The translations under genes and the position numbers were made by a program. A model generated the notes under the pieces. It did not search any database. It saw only the letters and a program-made list of their open reading frames with translations, and was not told the origin of the DNA. Shown piece after piece: positions 29,815-37,714 of a stretch of 42,085 nt of DNA (positions are counted from its first letter, which is position 1; each line of letters starts with the position of its first letter). The DNA is from a virus: the IMG/VR virus record IMGVR_UViG_3300034523_000024, positions 1 to 42,085 of that record. One strand, 5' to 3'.

Positions 29815-31401
29815 ATGAATCAAAAGCAAAAACCACTTTGGATGGCAATGCAGTATGCCGGCCTGAATGCTCCAGGTACGCCTCGCGATGCCATCGCGGC
29901 TCAGATTCTGGCAGTCAGGGACTGGCTAGAAGATGGGATCCCGTCACAGCTCTACAACTTGCTGACGGCGCAATCACTAGAGGCTGAGCAGACTCAGCTG
30001 CCCGCAGCGGCTACCAGGCCAGCAATCCTGCGGCTTACATCCGATCAGCAGGCGGCGATCGAGGGGATTCTTGAAGACATCAGGAAGCCCAATGCAACTC
30101 CTGTGCTTTGCGGCTATGCCGGCACTGGTAAAACGGTCACGACGGCAGCCTTGGTATCGCGACTGGCTGACTTGGGTAAACGGGTGGTAGTCGCCACGCC
30201 AACGCACAAGGCGCGGTCGCAGGTTGAACGCGCCTTGGACAACTGCGGCGCCCACGGATTTGAAGCTGTCACAGTAGCCCGCTTGCTAGGGCTGAAGCAG
30301 GTTCGCGACCGCGACACTGGCAAGGAAATGTTTAGGCCAGATCCAAGCGGCAAAAACATGCTCAACAAAAAAGATGAATGGGATGACGAGGAAAAAGAAA
30401 TGATTAAATTGCGTCAAATTGACATTGTTATTGTTGATGAAACATCAATGCTCAGCAGCGAGCTTTACGACTTGTTATTGCAAGAGCTGCAAAGTCGCCC
30501 AGTGGTTTTTGTTGGCGATGATCGCCAATTACTGCCAGTCGGCGAAGATCAAGCCTGCAGGGCATTTACCGAGGGCAGTTCTCTCTATCGATTGACCGAG
30601 GTGCTGCGGCATGATGGCGCGATTTTGAATTTAGCCACCGCCACCAGGCTAATGCCGGTCGGCAGAGCTCGATTCGCGACAGCCGAAGGCGGAGGCTCTC
30701 TAGTGGTCGGCCACCGCAGCCGAGAGCAGTGGGGCGCTGCCCTGCTGGAGATGGCGGCGTCAGAGGAAGCTATGAGCAATCCCGATTTCTGCCGGGCACT
30801 GGCCTACACCAACAAAGCAGTAGATGAGATGAACTTGCGCATTCATCGGCGTCGTTATGGGATGAACGCGCCGCAGTTTGTCGAAGGCATGACCTGCGTG
30901 ACCGTGGATGCCATTCCGGATCCGCTGGGAACAGGTTTGCTCCTAAACAGCACGGTCGATGTGCTGATCGAAGAGGCCAAGCGCGGCCAGTACCAGTTTA
31001 CGGATGCTGGCGACCTGCCGACTGATGAGCCGTGGGATACCTGGGAGCTCACGGTCACTGGAGATTTCTATATGGCGAAGACGTTTCGCGTCATCGCCAA
31101 GGAGCATGAACAGCGCTGGAAAGAATCATTAAAGAACATCGCCAATGAGGCAGCGGCTTCCGTAGGCAAAGAACGATCTGAGCTATGGAGCTTGTATTTT
31201 CGTCGCAAAGATTGCGTCGGCAAGCTTCAGCCCGCCAGCGCCCTGACGATCCATAAGTCCCAAGGCAGCACGTTTCGGCATGTGTTCCTGCACTGGAGCA
31301 TTGATGGCTGGGGTTCGGCGCCTACCGCACAGCAGAATCAACTTGCTTACGTTGGCATCACCAGGGCCGCCGAAAGCCTGCACGTGGTGGCAGACCGATG
31401 A
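29815..31401 (+). CDS. SF1 helicase, RecD/Dda-like
   Basis: This 528-residue protein starts at the ATG at 29815 behind TGGAGG; an upstream frame start would lie in the promoter. It has Walker A GYAGTGKT (100-107), motif Ia VVVATPTHKAR, Walker B IVIVDETSM (DE at 208-209), motif III VVFVGDDRQLLPVG, and the late motifs TIHKSQGSTF and LAYVGITRA. This is the pattern of Dda/RecD 5'-3' helicases. It opens the plus arm and probably assists fork start or recombination. Confidence 0.92.
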   Translation: MNQKQKPLWMAMQYAGLNAPGTPRDAIAAQILAVRDWLEDGIPSQLYNLLTAQSLEAEQTQLPAAATRPAILRLTSDQQAAIEGILEDIRKPNATPVLCGYAGTGKTVTTAALVSRLADLGKRVVVATPTHKARSQVERALDNCGAHGFEAVTVARLLGLKQVRDRDTGKEMFRPDPSGKNMLNKKDEWDDEEKEMIKLRQIDIVIVDETSMLSSELYDLLLQELQSRPVVFVGDDRQLLPVGEDQACRAFTEGSSLYRLTEVLRHDGAILNLATATRLMPVGRARFATAEGGGSLVVGHRSREQWGAALLEMAASEEAMSNPDFCRALAYTNKAVDEMNLRIHRRRYGMNAPQFVEGMTCVTVDAIPDPLGTGLLLNSTVDVLIEEAKRGQYQFTDAGDLPTDEPWDTWELTVTGDFYMAKTFRVIAKEHEQRWKESLKNIANEAAASVGKERSELWSLYFRRKDCVGKLQPASALTIHKSQGSTFRHVFLHWSIDGWGSAPTAQQNQLAYVGITRAAESLHVVADR

Positions 31402-31649
31402 CTTGGACCCTATCCATTCGCAAGTTGCTGCAACTGCGGCAGCTGCATGGTGACCAGAAGGTGCTTGACCTGCTTGAGCTGTCGATGGCTGGCCCTGAAG
31501 GCATGGTGTCAACACAGGCGTTGATCGAGCGCTGGCAGGTGACGCAATCGGCCGTCAGCCGGCGCATCACCAGCCTGCAGGCCGTAGGCCTGGTGGATGT
31601 TACCGCAGGCGGCGGCAGCTATCGCGTGCATTGGACGTTGTTGCGATGA
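31398..31649 (+). CDS. Winged-helix DNA-binding protein (MarR-like)
   Basis: This 83-residue protein is helical at the start (SIRKLLQLRQLHGDQKVLDLL). It has a helix-turn-helix (STQALIERWQVTQSAVSRRI) followed by a wing (GLVDVTAGGGSYRVHW). Its ATG overlaps the helicase stop and its stop overlaps the next start, so it is made with both helicases. It could regulate the arm or guide the helicases; the target is not visible. Confidence 0.75.
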   Translation: MTWTLSIRKLLQLRQLHGDQKVLDLLELSMAGPEGMVSTQALIERWQVTQSAVSRRITSLQAVGLVDVTAGGGSYRVHWTLLR

Positions 31650-33022
31650 CGATCAACCTCCGCCCCTACCAGCAACAGCTGATCACCGACATCCGCCTCC
31701 AGTACCAGCTAGGGCGCCGCAGCGTCCTGGCGGTGCTTAGCACCGGCGCTGGCAAGACCGTGTGCTTCAGCCACATCGCCCAATCCGCTGCCCGCAAAGG
31801 CAACCGCACGTGCATCCTTGTGCACCGGCAGGAACTGCTGGACCAAGCCAGCCGCAGCCTCAGCGGTATGGGCGTTACCCATGGCTGCATCCGTGCAGGC
31901 CGCAGCATGGACCTGAGCCATGCGGTGCAGGTTGCCAGCGTGCAGACCTTGGCCCGACGGTTGCACCTGCTGCCGCGTGATTTCTTCCAGCTTCTCGTGG
32001 TCGATGAAGCGCACCACACCACGGCCGGCACATGGGCCAAGGTGATCGAGCACTTTGCAACTGCCAAGCTGCTGGGTGTGACGGCAACACCGATCCGCTC
32101 AGACGGTCGCGGCCTAGGCGAGCACTATCAGGCAATGGTGCAAGGCCCAACGGCGCAGCAGCTCACAGATGCCGGATTCCTTGCTGCTGCCAAGGTATTG
32201 GCACCGCCTGGATTCGACTCAACTGGCCTGCGCAAGCGGATGGGTGATTTCGATCCGCGCGAGGCTGAGCAGCGCGTTGGCACGATCATGGGCGACTGCC
32301 TTGGTCACTACCGCAAACACCTGCCAGGGCAAACGGCGATTGCGTTCTGCTGCAGCGTGGCGCACGCGGAGGCTGTGGCTGACCTGTTCCAGCGCAATGG
32401 CATTGCCGCGGCCAGTATTGACGGCAGCATGGACACCGCCACCAGGCGCCAGCTACTGAGCGACCTCGGCGCTGGCAGGCTGAAAGTGCTCACCAGTTGC
32501 GCATTGATCGGCGAAGGCGTGGATGTACCAAGTGTTGGTGGCTGCATCTTGCTGCGACCTACCGCGAGCGTGGCGCTGCACCTGCAGATGATTGGCAGAT
32601 GCCTGCGCCCGCAGCCTGGTAAGCACGCCGTGGTGTTGGATCATGTGGGCAACACCCTGCGGCTTGGCCACCACCTTGAACCGCGCGACTGGACGCTTGA
32701 TGGGCTGCGCAAACGCGACCGCGAGAAGGCGCCATCAGTCAAGGTGTGCCCGCAGTGCTTCGCCACCAGCGCCAGTGCAGTGCAGACCTGCCGCGAATGC
32801 GGTCATGTGTTTGCACCGCAAGAGCGGCGGGAGTTGCAACAGGTGGATGGCGAGCTGGTGGAGATGGCGGCACGCGCCAAGCGACGCGAGCAAGGCGGCG
32901 CTCAGACGCTGCAGCAGTTGATTGCACTGGGTCAGCAGCGTGGCTACAAAAACCCCGTGGCATGGGCTAAGCATGTGCTGGCCGCACGCCAGACCAAGGG
33001 GCAGTGGAGCAAAGTCAAGTGA
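31646..33022 (+). CDS. SF2 DEAH-box helicase
   Basis: This 458-residue protein starts at the ATG at 31646, inside the previous stop (ATGA). It has LRPYQQQLI, Walker A STGAGKT (32-38), DEAH in LLVVDEAHH (120-123) and GVTATP. The second RecA domain carries IDGSM, LIGEGVDVPSV and QMIGRCLRP. A zinc knuckle (CPQC, then CREC) lies near 375-393. It resembles T5 D10-type and RecG/UvrB-like branch migration helicases of phages. It is probably used in recombination-dependent replication. Confidence 0.9.
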   Translation: MTINLRPYQQQLITDIRLQYQLGRRSVLAVLSTGAGKTVCFSHIAQSAARKGNRTCILVHRQELLDQASRSLSGMGVTHGCIRAGRSMDLSHAVQVASVQTLARRLHLLPRDFFQLLVVDEAHHTTAGTWAKVIEHFATAKLLGVTATPIRSDGRGLGEHYQAMVQGPTAQQLTDAGFLAAAKVLAPPGFDSTGLRKRMGDFDPREAEQRVGTIMGDCLGHYRKHLPGQTAIAFCCSVAHAEAVADLFQRNGIAAASIDGSMDTATRRQLLSDLGAGRLKVLTSCALIGEGVDVPSVGGCILLRPTASVALHLQMIGRCLRPQPGKHAVVLDHVGNTLRLGHHLEPRDWTLDGLRKRDREKAPSVKVCPQCFATSASAVQTCRECGHVFAPQERRELQQVDGELVEMAARAKRREQGGAQTLQQLIALGQQRGYKNPVAWAKHVLAARQTKGQWSKVK

Positions 33023-33432
33023 GCAAGTTTTGCATTGACCTTGAAGGCATGATGCTGCCCGATGCCATAGCGGCAGTAGTTGAGGCTTGGTATGAGGCGC
33101 AGAATGTAGATAATTTGATCGAGCAAGAACATGCCCTGTATCAACCGGGTGATCCAATAGAGGTAAGAGATTCCGCATCGCCAGGATCTGCATGGAAACG
33201 CGGATGGGTATTTTACAAAACTTGCAATGCCAAAGTAGGCATATGCTGGGCTGATAAGTGGAACTACGAATTGGGCAAACCGCATTACATTGCAAGCGGC
33301 GGAGGCCGTACCGGCGATGTATTTACCAATCCGACCGTATCGGGGTGCAGGTTAAAGCAGCCTCACAACATTAGAAAAGTGGTTCTTCAACCTTGGGAAA
33401 AACATCAAACACAGGCTGCCAATGCCATCTGA
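33019..33432 (+). CDS. Hypothetical protein
   Basis: This 137-residue protein uses the GTG at 33019-33021, which overlaps the helicase stop (GTGA). It begins SKFCIDLEGMMLPDAIAAVVEAWYE. The rest is mixed (ALYQPGDPIEVRDSA, GWVFYKTCNAKVGICWAD). It overlaps the VRR-NUC gene by 11 bases. The DNA is less GC-rich than both neighbours, which suggests a separate origin. I do not recognise it. Confidence 0.6.
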   Translation: MSKFCIDLEGMMLPDAIAAVVEAWYEAQNVDNLIEQEHALYQPGDPIEVRDSASPGSAWKRGWVFYKTCNAKVGICWADKWNYELGKPHYIASGGGRTGDVFTNPTVSGCRLKQPHNIRKVVLQPWEKHQTQAANAI

Positions 33433-33778
33433 GCAATCTATCCAGCAACACATCAGGCTTGCTTGCAGTCGCGGCCCAGTGCGGCTGTTCCGCAACAACA
33501 CCGGCACGCTGCGTGACCAGCACGGCAGACCGGTGCAGTTTGGGCTGTGCAAAGGCAGCGCTGACCTGATCGGCTGGCGCACGATCACCATCACGCCGGA
33601 GATGGTTGGCCAGCAAGTGGCGGTGTTCGCCAGCATCGAGGTAAAGACCGCAACCGGCAAGCTGCGCCCTGAGCAGCAGCAGTGGCTAGATGCCGTCCAG
33701 TCGGCTGGTGGCATTGCAGGCGTGGCGCGCAGCGTCGAGGATGCCGAGCGGTTGACCATGGTTGCACATGATGTATAG
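33422..33778 (+). CDS. VRR-NUC domain nuclease
   Basis: This 118-residue protein has the VRR-NUC pattern: a first helix with E4 and QQHI, then LCKGSADLIGW with D48, the ASIEVKTA strand with E73 and K75, and RPEQQQWLDAVQSAGG. These form a PD-(D/E)XK site; the family is linked to Holliday junction cutting. It lies next to two helicases. Its last codons also contain a promoter-like element at 33752-33779, so coding and regulatory signals overlap. Confidence 0.88.
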   Translation: MPSEQSIQQHIRLACSRGPVRLFRNNTGTLRDQHGRPVQFGLCKGSADLIGWRTITITPEMVGQQVAVFASIEVKTATGKLRPEQQQWLDAVQSAGGIAGVARSVEDAERLTMVAHDV

Positions 33779-33779
33779 T
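33752..33779 (+). promoter_or_regulatory. Promoter-like element, copy 1
   Basis: TTGACC (33752-33757) and TATAGT (33774-33779) are separated by 16 bases. The element and its spacer recur at 34239-34266 with few changes (GTTGACCATGGTTGC, then CATG-TGTA). It would transcribe the RlpA-like gene after a leader of about 130 bases. The leader (33780-33917) has no gene; AGTGGA (33777-33782) can pair with TCCACT (33799-33804). Confidence 0.6.
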
Positions 33780-33917
33780 GGATTCACGAGGGGAGCGGTC
33801 CACTCGCAAAACTCAACCGCCGCGGAACCGGGCACACGACGCGACACCACGAGCCCAACACGCCCTGAGTAAGGCTGCACCGCCGGTTGGCCCGGCACCC
33901 AAATCAAACCAAGCATC

Positions 33918-34232
33918 ATGCGTGCATTGATCACTGCAGCACTGCTGCTGCTGTCACCAGCGCAAGCCCGGCAGGTAACGGCAACTGTTTACGACGGCTG
34001 GTATCACGGTCGCCAAACTGCGTGCGGCGGCACCTACCAGCACTGGGGCATCAGCGCAGCGCATCCGTGGCTGCCATGCGGCACACGCGTCACGGTGCAC
34101 CATCGCGGTCGCACGCTGACGGTGCCAGTGACTGACCGCTGCGACTGCGGCTCACTGGATCTAAGCGCCGGCGCTGCGCATCGCCTCGGCGTACCGCTTG
34201 ATGGCATCGCCACTGTGTCGATCCGTTACTGA
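33918..34232 (+). CDS. Secreted RlpA-like double-psi beta-barrel protein
   Basis: This 104-residue protein has a signal peptide (MRALITAALLLLSPAQA, cut near residue 18) and then one RlpA-like domain: ATVYDGWYHGRQTACGG, CGTRVTVHHRGRTLTVPVTD with D73, and LDLSAGAAHRLGVPLDG with D81. RlpA proteins act on peptidoglycan in the periplasm. It sits among early genes with its own promoter-like element, away from the lysis block. It may alter the wall early, help release or block superinfection (inference). No lipobox cysteine is seen. Confidence 0.82.
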   Translation: MRALITAALLLLSPAQARQVTATVYDGWYHGRQTACGGTYQHWGISAAHPWLPCGTRVTVHHRGRTLTVPVTDRCDCGSLDLSAGAAHRLGVPLDGIATVSIRY

Positions 34233-34238
34233 GCTGGG

Positions 34239-34266
34239 TTGACCATGGTTGCGCATGGTGTAGGAT
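34239..34266 (+). promoter_or_regulatory. Promoter-like element, copy 2
   Basis: TTGACC (34239-34244) and TAGGAT (34261-34266) are 16 bases apart. The sequence matches the element at 33752-33779 in the -35, most of the spacer and the start of the -10. It stands just after the RlpA-like stop and about 40 bases before the next ATG, so it would drive the following small genes. Confidence 0.6.
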
Positions 34267-34308
34267 ACGGGGACAGGAGGCGAGAGCTTCCACCCCAACC
34301 CGAGAGAC

Positions 34309-34515
34309 ATGACTCACTCACTCACCACCAACCAATACGGCTATCCCGTTCGCTGGGATTTCACGGTTATTGACAACGGCAAGCGCGTCAACGTGCGCCA
34401 CAGCCGCTGGTATGCAAGCACCGGCTGGGTTTGCGTTGCTGATCACTTCATGAGTGTTCGCCATGCCCGCGAGACTTACGCAGCTCGCTTGGCTGACGGC
34501 TTGACTGCCGCCTAA
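34309..34515 (+). CDS. Small hypothetical protein
   Basis: This 68-residue protein has NQYGYPVRWDFTVIDNGKR, then RHSRWYASTGWVCVADHF and a C-terminal helix (SVRHARETYAARLADG). It looks like a small alpha-beta fold rich in aromatic residues. It directly follows promoter copy 2. I do not recognise the family. Confidence 0.65.
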   Translation: MTHSLTTNQYGYPVRWDFTVIDNGKRVNVRHSRWYASTGWVCVADHFMSVRHARETYAARLADGLTAA

Positions 34516-34575
34516 CCCCTACGCGGCCCGCCGGAGCCGCACCCAATCCGGCAACCATCCATTGCGACCCCAACC

Positions 34576-34770
34576 ATGATTGCAACCACACTGCTGATCA
34601 TCTGGAAACTGCTACTACCACTGCTGGTAGTAGTCGCCGTGATCGACTGGATCACTGCCTCCGACGACCGCCGCATCCGCGTACTGCGCCGCACTGGCCT
34701 GAGCCAGAAGCGCATTGCCGGCCGCCTCAACCTGTCCACCTATCGCGTCCGTAAGGCGCTGATGGCATGA
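34576..34770 (+). CDS. Membrane-anchored helix-turn-helix protein
   Basis: This 64-residue protein has one membrane segment (TLLIIWKLLLPLLVVVAVI) and then, without a long linker, a helix-turn-helix (RRTGLSQKRIAGRLNLSTYR, then VRKALMA). I recall similar tiny proteins from cyanophages. It could link DNA to the membrane or sense the envelope. A 60-base gap before it holds only a weak GC-rich stem (GCGGC/GCCGC). Its stop overlaps the next ATG. Confidence 0.7.
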   Translation: MIATTLLIIWKLLLPLLVVVAVIDWITASDDRRIRVLRRTGLSQKRIAGRLNLSTYRVRKALMA

Positions 34771-34892
34771 ACAATCTGAACCGTTTTGCCGTGCTGGCGA
34801 TCATCTTCGGCGTCTGGGCAATGGCCTATGACACCGGCCGCCAGCAGCCAGCACACAGCCATCACGCCTGCCAACAGCAACTGAAGCCATGA
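34767..34892 (+). CDS. Tiny membrane protein, 41 residues
   Basis: This frame runs from ATG at 34767-34769 (overlapping the previous stop) to TGA at 34890-34892. It has one hydrophobic segment (FAVLAIIFGVWAMAY) and a short polar tail with histidines and one cysteine (HSHHACQQQLKP). It is linked by overlaps on both sides. A single-pass peptide; function unknown. Confidence 0.6.
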   Translation: MNNLNRFAVLAIIFGVWAMAYDTGRQQPAHSHHACQQQLKP

Positions 34893-35089
34893 CTGAATCC
34901 GACATCTACTGGACATTTGCCACCGCCTATCAGCACGGCGGTGGTTTCTTCCAAGCCCTAGCCGCTGCTGGACTCAAGGCTGACCCCGGCAACAAGCGCC
35001 GCCTACTGGATGCGTTTCCCGAGCTGGTCGCTACTTACGGCACCGCCAGCCGGATGCACCGGCAGCTGCGCAGTGGAGCAGCGGTATGA
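34889..35089 (+). CDS. Small conserved hypothetical protein
   Basis: This 66-residue protein reads MTESDIYWTFATAYQHGGGF, then FQALAAAGLKADPGNKRRLL and DAFPELVATYG. I know a similar AYQHGG-F-QAL-AGL-ADPGN pattern from other phages. It is soluble and helical. Overlaps of four bases on both sides put it in one operon. The function is unknown. Confidence 0.7.
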   Translation: MTESDIYWTFATAYQHGGGFFQALAAAGLKADPGNKRRLLDAFPELVATYGTASRMHRQLRSGAAV

Positions 35090-35460
35090 CCAGCAAAACT
35101 TGGATCACTGATCGCAGCCCTGGGACTGAAGACCTTGATAGCGATGGCAGGATTCAAATACCCGTTGATCCTGCTGATCCTTACAGCAAAGGCACGGCCG
35201 TATCTGTGAGCTGCTGGAGCGAGGGACTGCCATGGCGTAAAACTCACAAAGGAGCCGCAAAGCAAAAGCAAGCCAGCATTGGCAGGTCTTGCTCTACCTG
35301 CTGCTACTGGAAGAAATGGGCAAAGCCCGGCGGCGAATGCCGCCGCAATGCACCGCAATCTGTAATGATTCACGCCGACATAGACGACACAGAGCACATC
35401 GCATACTGGCCAGGCACTGATGACGCCGACTGGTGCGGCGAATGGGAGGCGCGCCAATGA
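35086..35460 (+). CDS. Zinc-binding hypothetical protein
   Basis: This 124-residue protein has a C-terminal cysteine module: CSTCCYW, GECRRNAPQ and WCGEWE. Similar small modules with C-x2-C-YW and GECRRNAP occur in many phages. The N-terminal half is polar without motifs. The cysteines probably bind one zinc ion. It overlaps the exonuclease gene by four bases (ATGA). Confidence 0.7.
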   Translation: MTSKTWITDRSPGTEDLDSDGRIQIPVDPADPYSKGTAVSVSCWSEGLPWRKTHKGAAKQKQASIGRSCSTCCYWKKWAKPGGECRRNAPQSVMIHADIDDTEHIAYWPGTDDADWCGEWEARQ

Positions 35461-36251
35461 CGCTATCCAATGAGCAGTACCACGCTGACCCCGCCGTCAG
35501 CGTTTCGCACCTGCACGCAGTGGCCAAGTCGCCCTACCACTACTGGAGCCGCTACCTCGACCCCAAGCGCAGCGCACCCGAGCCGACTGCTGCTATGCGG
35601 CTTGGCTCGCTGGTGCATTGCGCAGTGCTGGAACCGGAGGAGCTTGGCAAGCGCTATGGCGTCTGCGCGCCACGCAATACCAAGGCAGGCAAGGAGCAAG
35701 CGGAGCGCATGGCAGCCGCTGGCATTGAAGCCGTCACCGGCAGCGATATGGAGCTGGCGCTAGCAATGGCCGACGCTGTCCATAGCCACCAAGCTGCTGC
35801 AGAGCTGCTGCGCAATGGCCAAGCTGAGCAGTCCTTCTGGTGGGATGACTCCGCTACTGGGCTGCGGTGCAAGTGCCGCCCTGACTGGTACGACGGCACG
35901 ACGGTGGTTGACCTCAAGACCACCACGGATGCCAGCCCTGCCGGCTTTGCCCGTAGCGTGGCCACCTTCCGCTACCATGTGCAAGCGAGCCACTACCTAG
36001 CCGGCTTGCATGGCGCTGAGCGGTTTGTGTTCATTGCTGTTGAGAAGACTGCGCCGTATGCGGTTGCGGTTTACGAGCTTGACGCCGCGGCCATGGCTGC
36101 TGGCGGTGAGCTACGGCAACGCGACATGCGAGTGATTGCCGACTGCCAAGCCACCAAGGAATGGCCTGGCTATGGCGATGACTGCCAAACGCTCAGCCTG
36201 CCTTCATGGGCATTAACTGCCAACCCAACTATCACCTCTGATGACTTCTAG
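35457..36251 (+). CDS. RecE-like PD-(D/E)XK exonuclease (DUF3799)
   Basis: This 264-residue protein starts at the ATG at 35457, inside the previous stop. It begins with SNEQYHADPAVSVSHLHAV and AMRLGSLVHCAVLEP, as in the RecE C-terminal family. The active site is CRPDWYDG (D143) and VVDLKTTTDA (D152, K154). It should chew one strand from double-strand ends to make 3' overhangs for the adjacent RecT-like protein. The two genes overlap by 11 bases. Confidence 0.9.
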   Translation: MTLSNEQYHADPAVSVSHLHAVAKSPYHYWSRYLDPKRSAPEPTAAMRLGSLVHCAVLEPEELGKRYGVCAPRNTKAGKEQAERMAAAGIEAVTGSDMELALAMADAVHSHQAAAELLRNGQAEQSFWWDDSATGLRCKCRPDWYDGTTVVDLKTTTDASPAGFARSVATFRYHVQASHYLAGLHGAERFVFIAVEKTAPYAVAVYELDAAAMAAGGELRQRDMRVIADCQATKEWPGYGDDCQTLSLPSWALTANPTITSDDF

Positions 36252-37008
36252 TATCACCCTCTGGACCCCAGAGCAAACGCAGCTCATTTCAACCACCATT
36301 GCGCCTGGTTGCAGCAATGACGAGCTGCGGCTCTTTGCCTATGCCTGCCAGCGCACAGGGCTTGACCCGTTCAGCAAGCAGATCTACGCGATCAAGCGTG
36401 GCGGCAAGATGACCATCCAAGCCGGCATTGACGGCTTGCGTGCTATTGCCGAGCGCACCGGCCAGCTTGATGGCTCGGAAACCTACTGGTGTGGTGATGA
36501 TGGCCAGTGGACTGACGTATGGCTTGGCAGCAAGCCACCTGCTGCAGCCAAGACCATCATCCACCGCAAGGGCAGCCAGCATCCGTTTATCGGTGTCGCG
36601 CGGTTTGCTGACTACAACGCCGGTCAAGGCTTGTGGTCCAAGATGGGCGCCGCGATGATCGCCAAATGCAGCGAAGCGTTGGCACTGCGCAAGGCGTTTC
36701 CTGCTGACCTCAGCGGCGTGTACAGCACTGATGAGATGCAGCAAGCTGATACCACTGTGGAACCGGTAACGGTGACCACTGCTGCACCTGCACCTGCACT
36801 GCCCGCGGGCGATGCCAAGCTGTTCCAAGCCGGTAAGGCTGCGATCGCCAAGGCTGACACGCTGGACAAGCTGCAAGAGGTCGTAGCACGCATGGAGAAG
36901 CGCAAGCCTGACCTGAGCGATGAGCAAAACCAGCAGCTTATGGAGCTTGCTCTAGCCAAAGAGGCTGAGCTAGCACCTGCTGATGAGGATCCTTTTGCCG
37001 ATGACTGA
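36241..37008 (+). CDS. RecT/Bet-like single-strand annealing protein
   Basis: This 255-residue protein has the Bet family core: LRLFAYACQRTGLDPFSKQI, MTIQAGIDGLRAIAERTGQL, then KTIIHRKGSQHPF and GLWSKMGAAMIAKCSEALAL. After residue 180 come an Ala/Pro linker, a helical domain and an acidic end (DEDPFADD) that resembles the tip of SSB proteins and may bind partners. It works with the exonuclease upstream and the SSB downstream in recombination. Confidence 0.92.
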   Translation: MTSSITLWTPEQTQLISTTIAPGCSNDELRLFAYACQRTGLDPFSKQIYAIKRGGKMTIQAGIDGLRAIAERTGQLDGSETYWCGDDGQWTDVWLGSKPPAAAKTIIHRKGSQHPFIGVARFADYNAGQGLWSKMGAAMIAKCSEALALRKAFPADLSGVYSTDEMQQADTTVEPVTVTTAAPAPALPAGDAKLFQAGKAAIAKADTLDKLQEVVARMEKRKPDLSDEQNQQLMELALAKEAELAPADEDPFADD

Positions 37009-37210
37009 ACCGTATCTCACTACTGATGAACTGGCTGCACGTTGGGGGCTGAAGCCAGCAGCCATCAAAAACCAACGTGCGCGTGGCATTGGTCCTGCCT
37101 ATGTCACTGCACCACGTATTGGTCTGCCAGCCGGCACGCCACGCGTGCGTTATCCCCTTGCTCAGGTCTTGGCTTTTGAGGAAGCCAATGGCATCACACC
37201 ACTGAATTGA
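37001..37210 (+). CDS. Small MerR/excisionase-like helix-turn-helix protein
   Basis: This 69-residue protein starts at the ATG at 37001, which overlaps the RecT end. It has the pattern YLTTDELAARWGLKPAAIKN, then a wing with VRYPLAQVLAFEEANG, as in helix-turn-helix 17 and excisionase-like proteins. With no integrase in the window, an architectural or regulatory role is more likely than excision. Confidence 0.75.
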   Translation: MTEPYLTTDELAARWGLKPAAIKNQRARGIGPAYVTAPRIGLPAGTPRVRYPLAQVLAFEEANGITPLN

Positions 37211-37211
37211 A

Positions 37212-37559
37212 ATGAGTCTCTACGCAACCGGCATCGTGCGCATCATCTCGGATCCGCAACTGCGTGCCTTTGAATCCGGCACCATGGTTACTAACTTCGC
37301 TGGTGGCATCCAGGAAGGCAAAGACAAAGATGGCAACTGGATCAATAACGCCATCGACTGCGAGGTATGGGGTAAGTCGGCTGAGCTGATTGTTGACAAG
37401 CTCGGCAAAGGCGACAGCATCCTCGTGACGGGTGCCGTGCGCCGCCAGGAATGGAACGACAAGGAGACTGGCGCTAAGCGCAGCAAGCATGTGCTCAGCA
37501 TCCAGCGGTTTGAGTTCATGCCACGCACTAGCACCACTAGCGAGGAACCTGTGTTCTGA
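37212..37559 (+). CDS. ssb: Single-stranded DNA-binding protein
   Basis: This 115-residue protein has an OB-fold with MSLYATGIVRIISDPQLRAF, TMVTNFAGGIQEGKDKDG, AIDCEVWGKSAELIVDKLG and KGDSILVTGAVRRQEW. This is the bacterial SSB pattern. The usual acidic DDDIPF tip is missing and the end is short (SEEPVF). It covers single strands during replication and recombination. The stop shares a base with the next ATG. Confidence 0.88.
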   Translation: MSLYATGIVRIISDPQLRAFESGTMVTNFAGGIQEGKDKDGNWINNAIDCEVWGKSAELIVDKLGKGDSILVTGAVRRQEWNDKETGAKRSKHVLSIQRFEFMPRTSTTSEEPVF

Positions 37560-37714
37560 TGAATCAAGCCGCCCTTGATGCTGTATTCAAGGAGTGGTGG
37601 GAGGCGTCCTATGGGCGCCCGCCCGGCACCCATGCAGTGATGACTCACGTGGCATTTGCCGCGCATATCCTTGAACTCTTGGAGCTGATGCAAGATGATC
37701 AACCACAAAACTGA
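37559..37714 (+). CDS. Tiny conserved protein, 51 residues
   Basis: This frame runs from ATG at 37559-37561 to TGA at 37712-37714. It reads AALDAVFKEWWEASYGRPPG, then THAVMTHVAFAAHILELLEL. I know a similar EWW-ASYGRPPGTHAVMTH core from cyanophages. It is helical; function unknown. It overlaps the SSB stop by one base and the next gene by 20 bases. Confidence 0.7.
   Translation: MNQAALDAVFKEWWEASYGRPPGTHAVMTHVAFAAHILELLELMQDDQPQN

Noticed and set aside
31398-31649. Phage repressor
   Set aside because: The winged-helix protein lies between two helicases with coupled starts and has no operator or divergent partner typical of a lysogeny switch.
33780-33917. GC-rich gap that might hold a tRNA or small RNA gene
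   Set aside because: No cloverleaf with a T-arm GTTC-type loop and acceptor pairing could be drawn. It reads better as the leader after promoter copy 1.
37001-37210. Excisionase, implying a temperate phage
   Set aside because: There is no integrase, attachment-site pattern or repressor in the window, and the small helix-turn-helix fold has many other uses.
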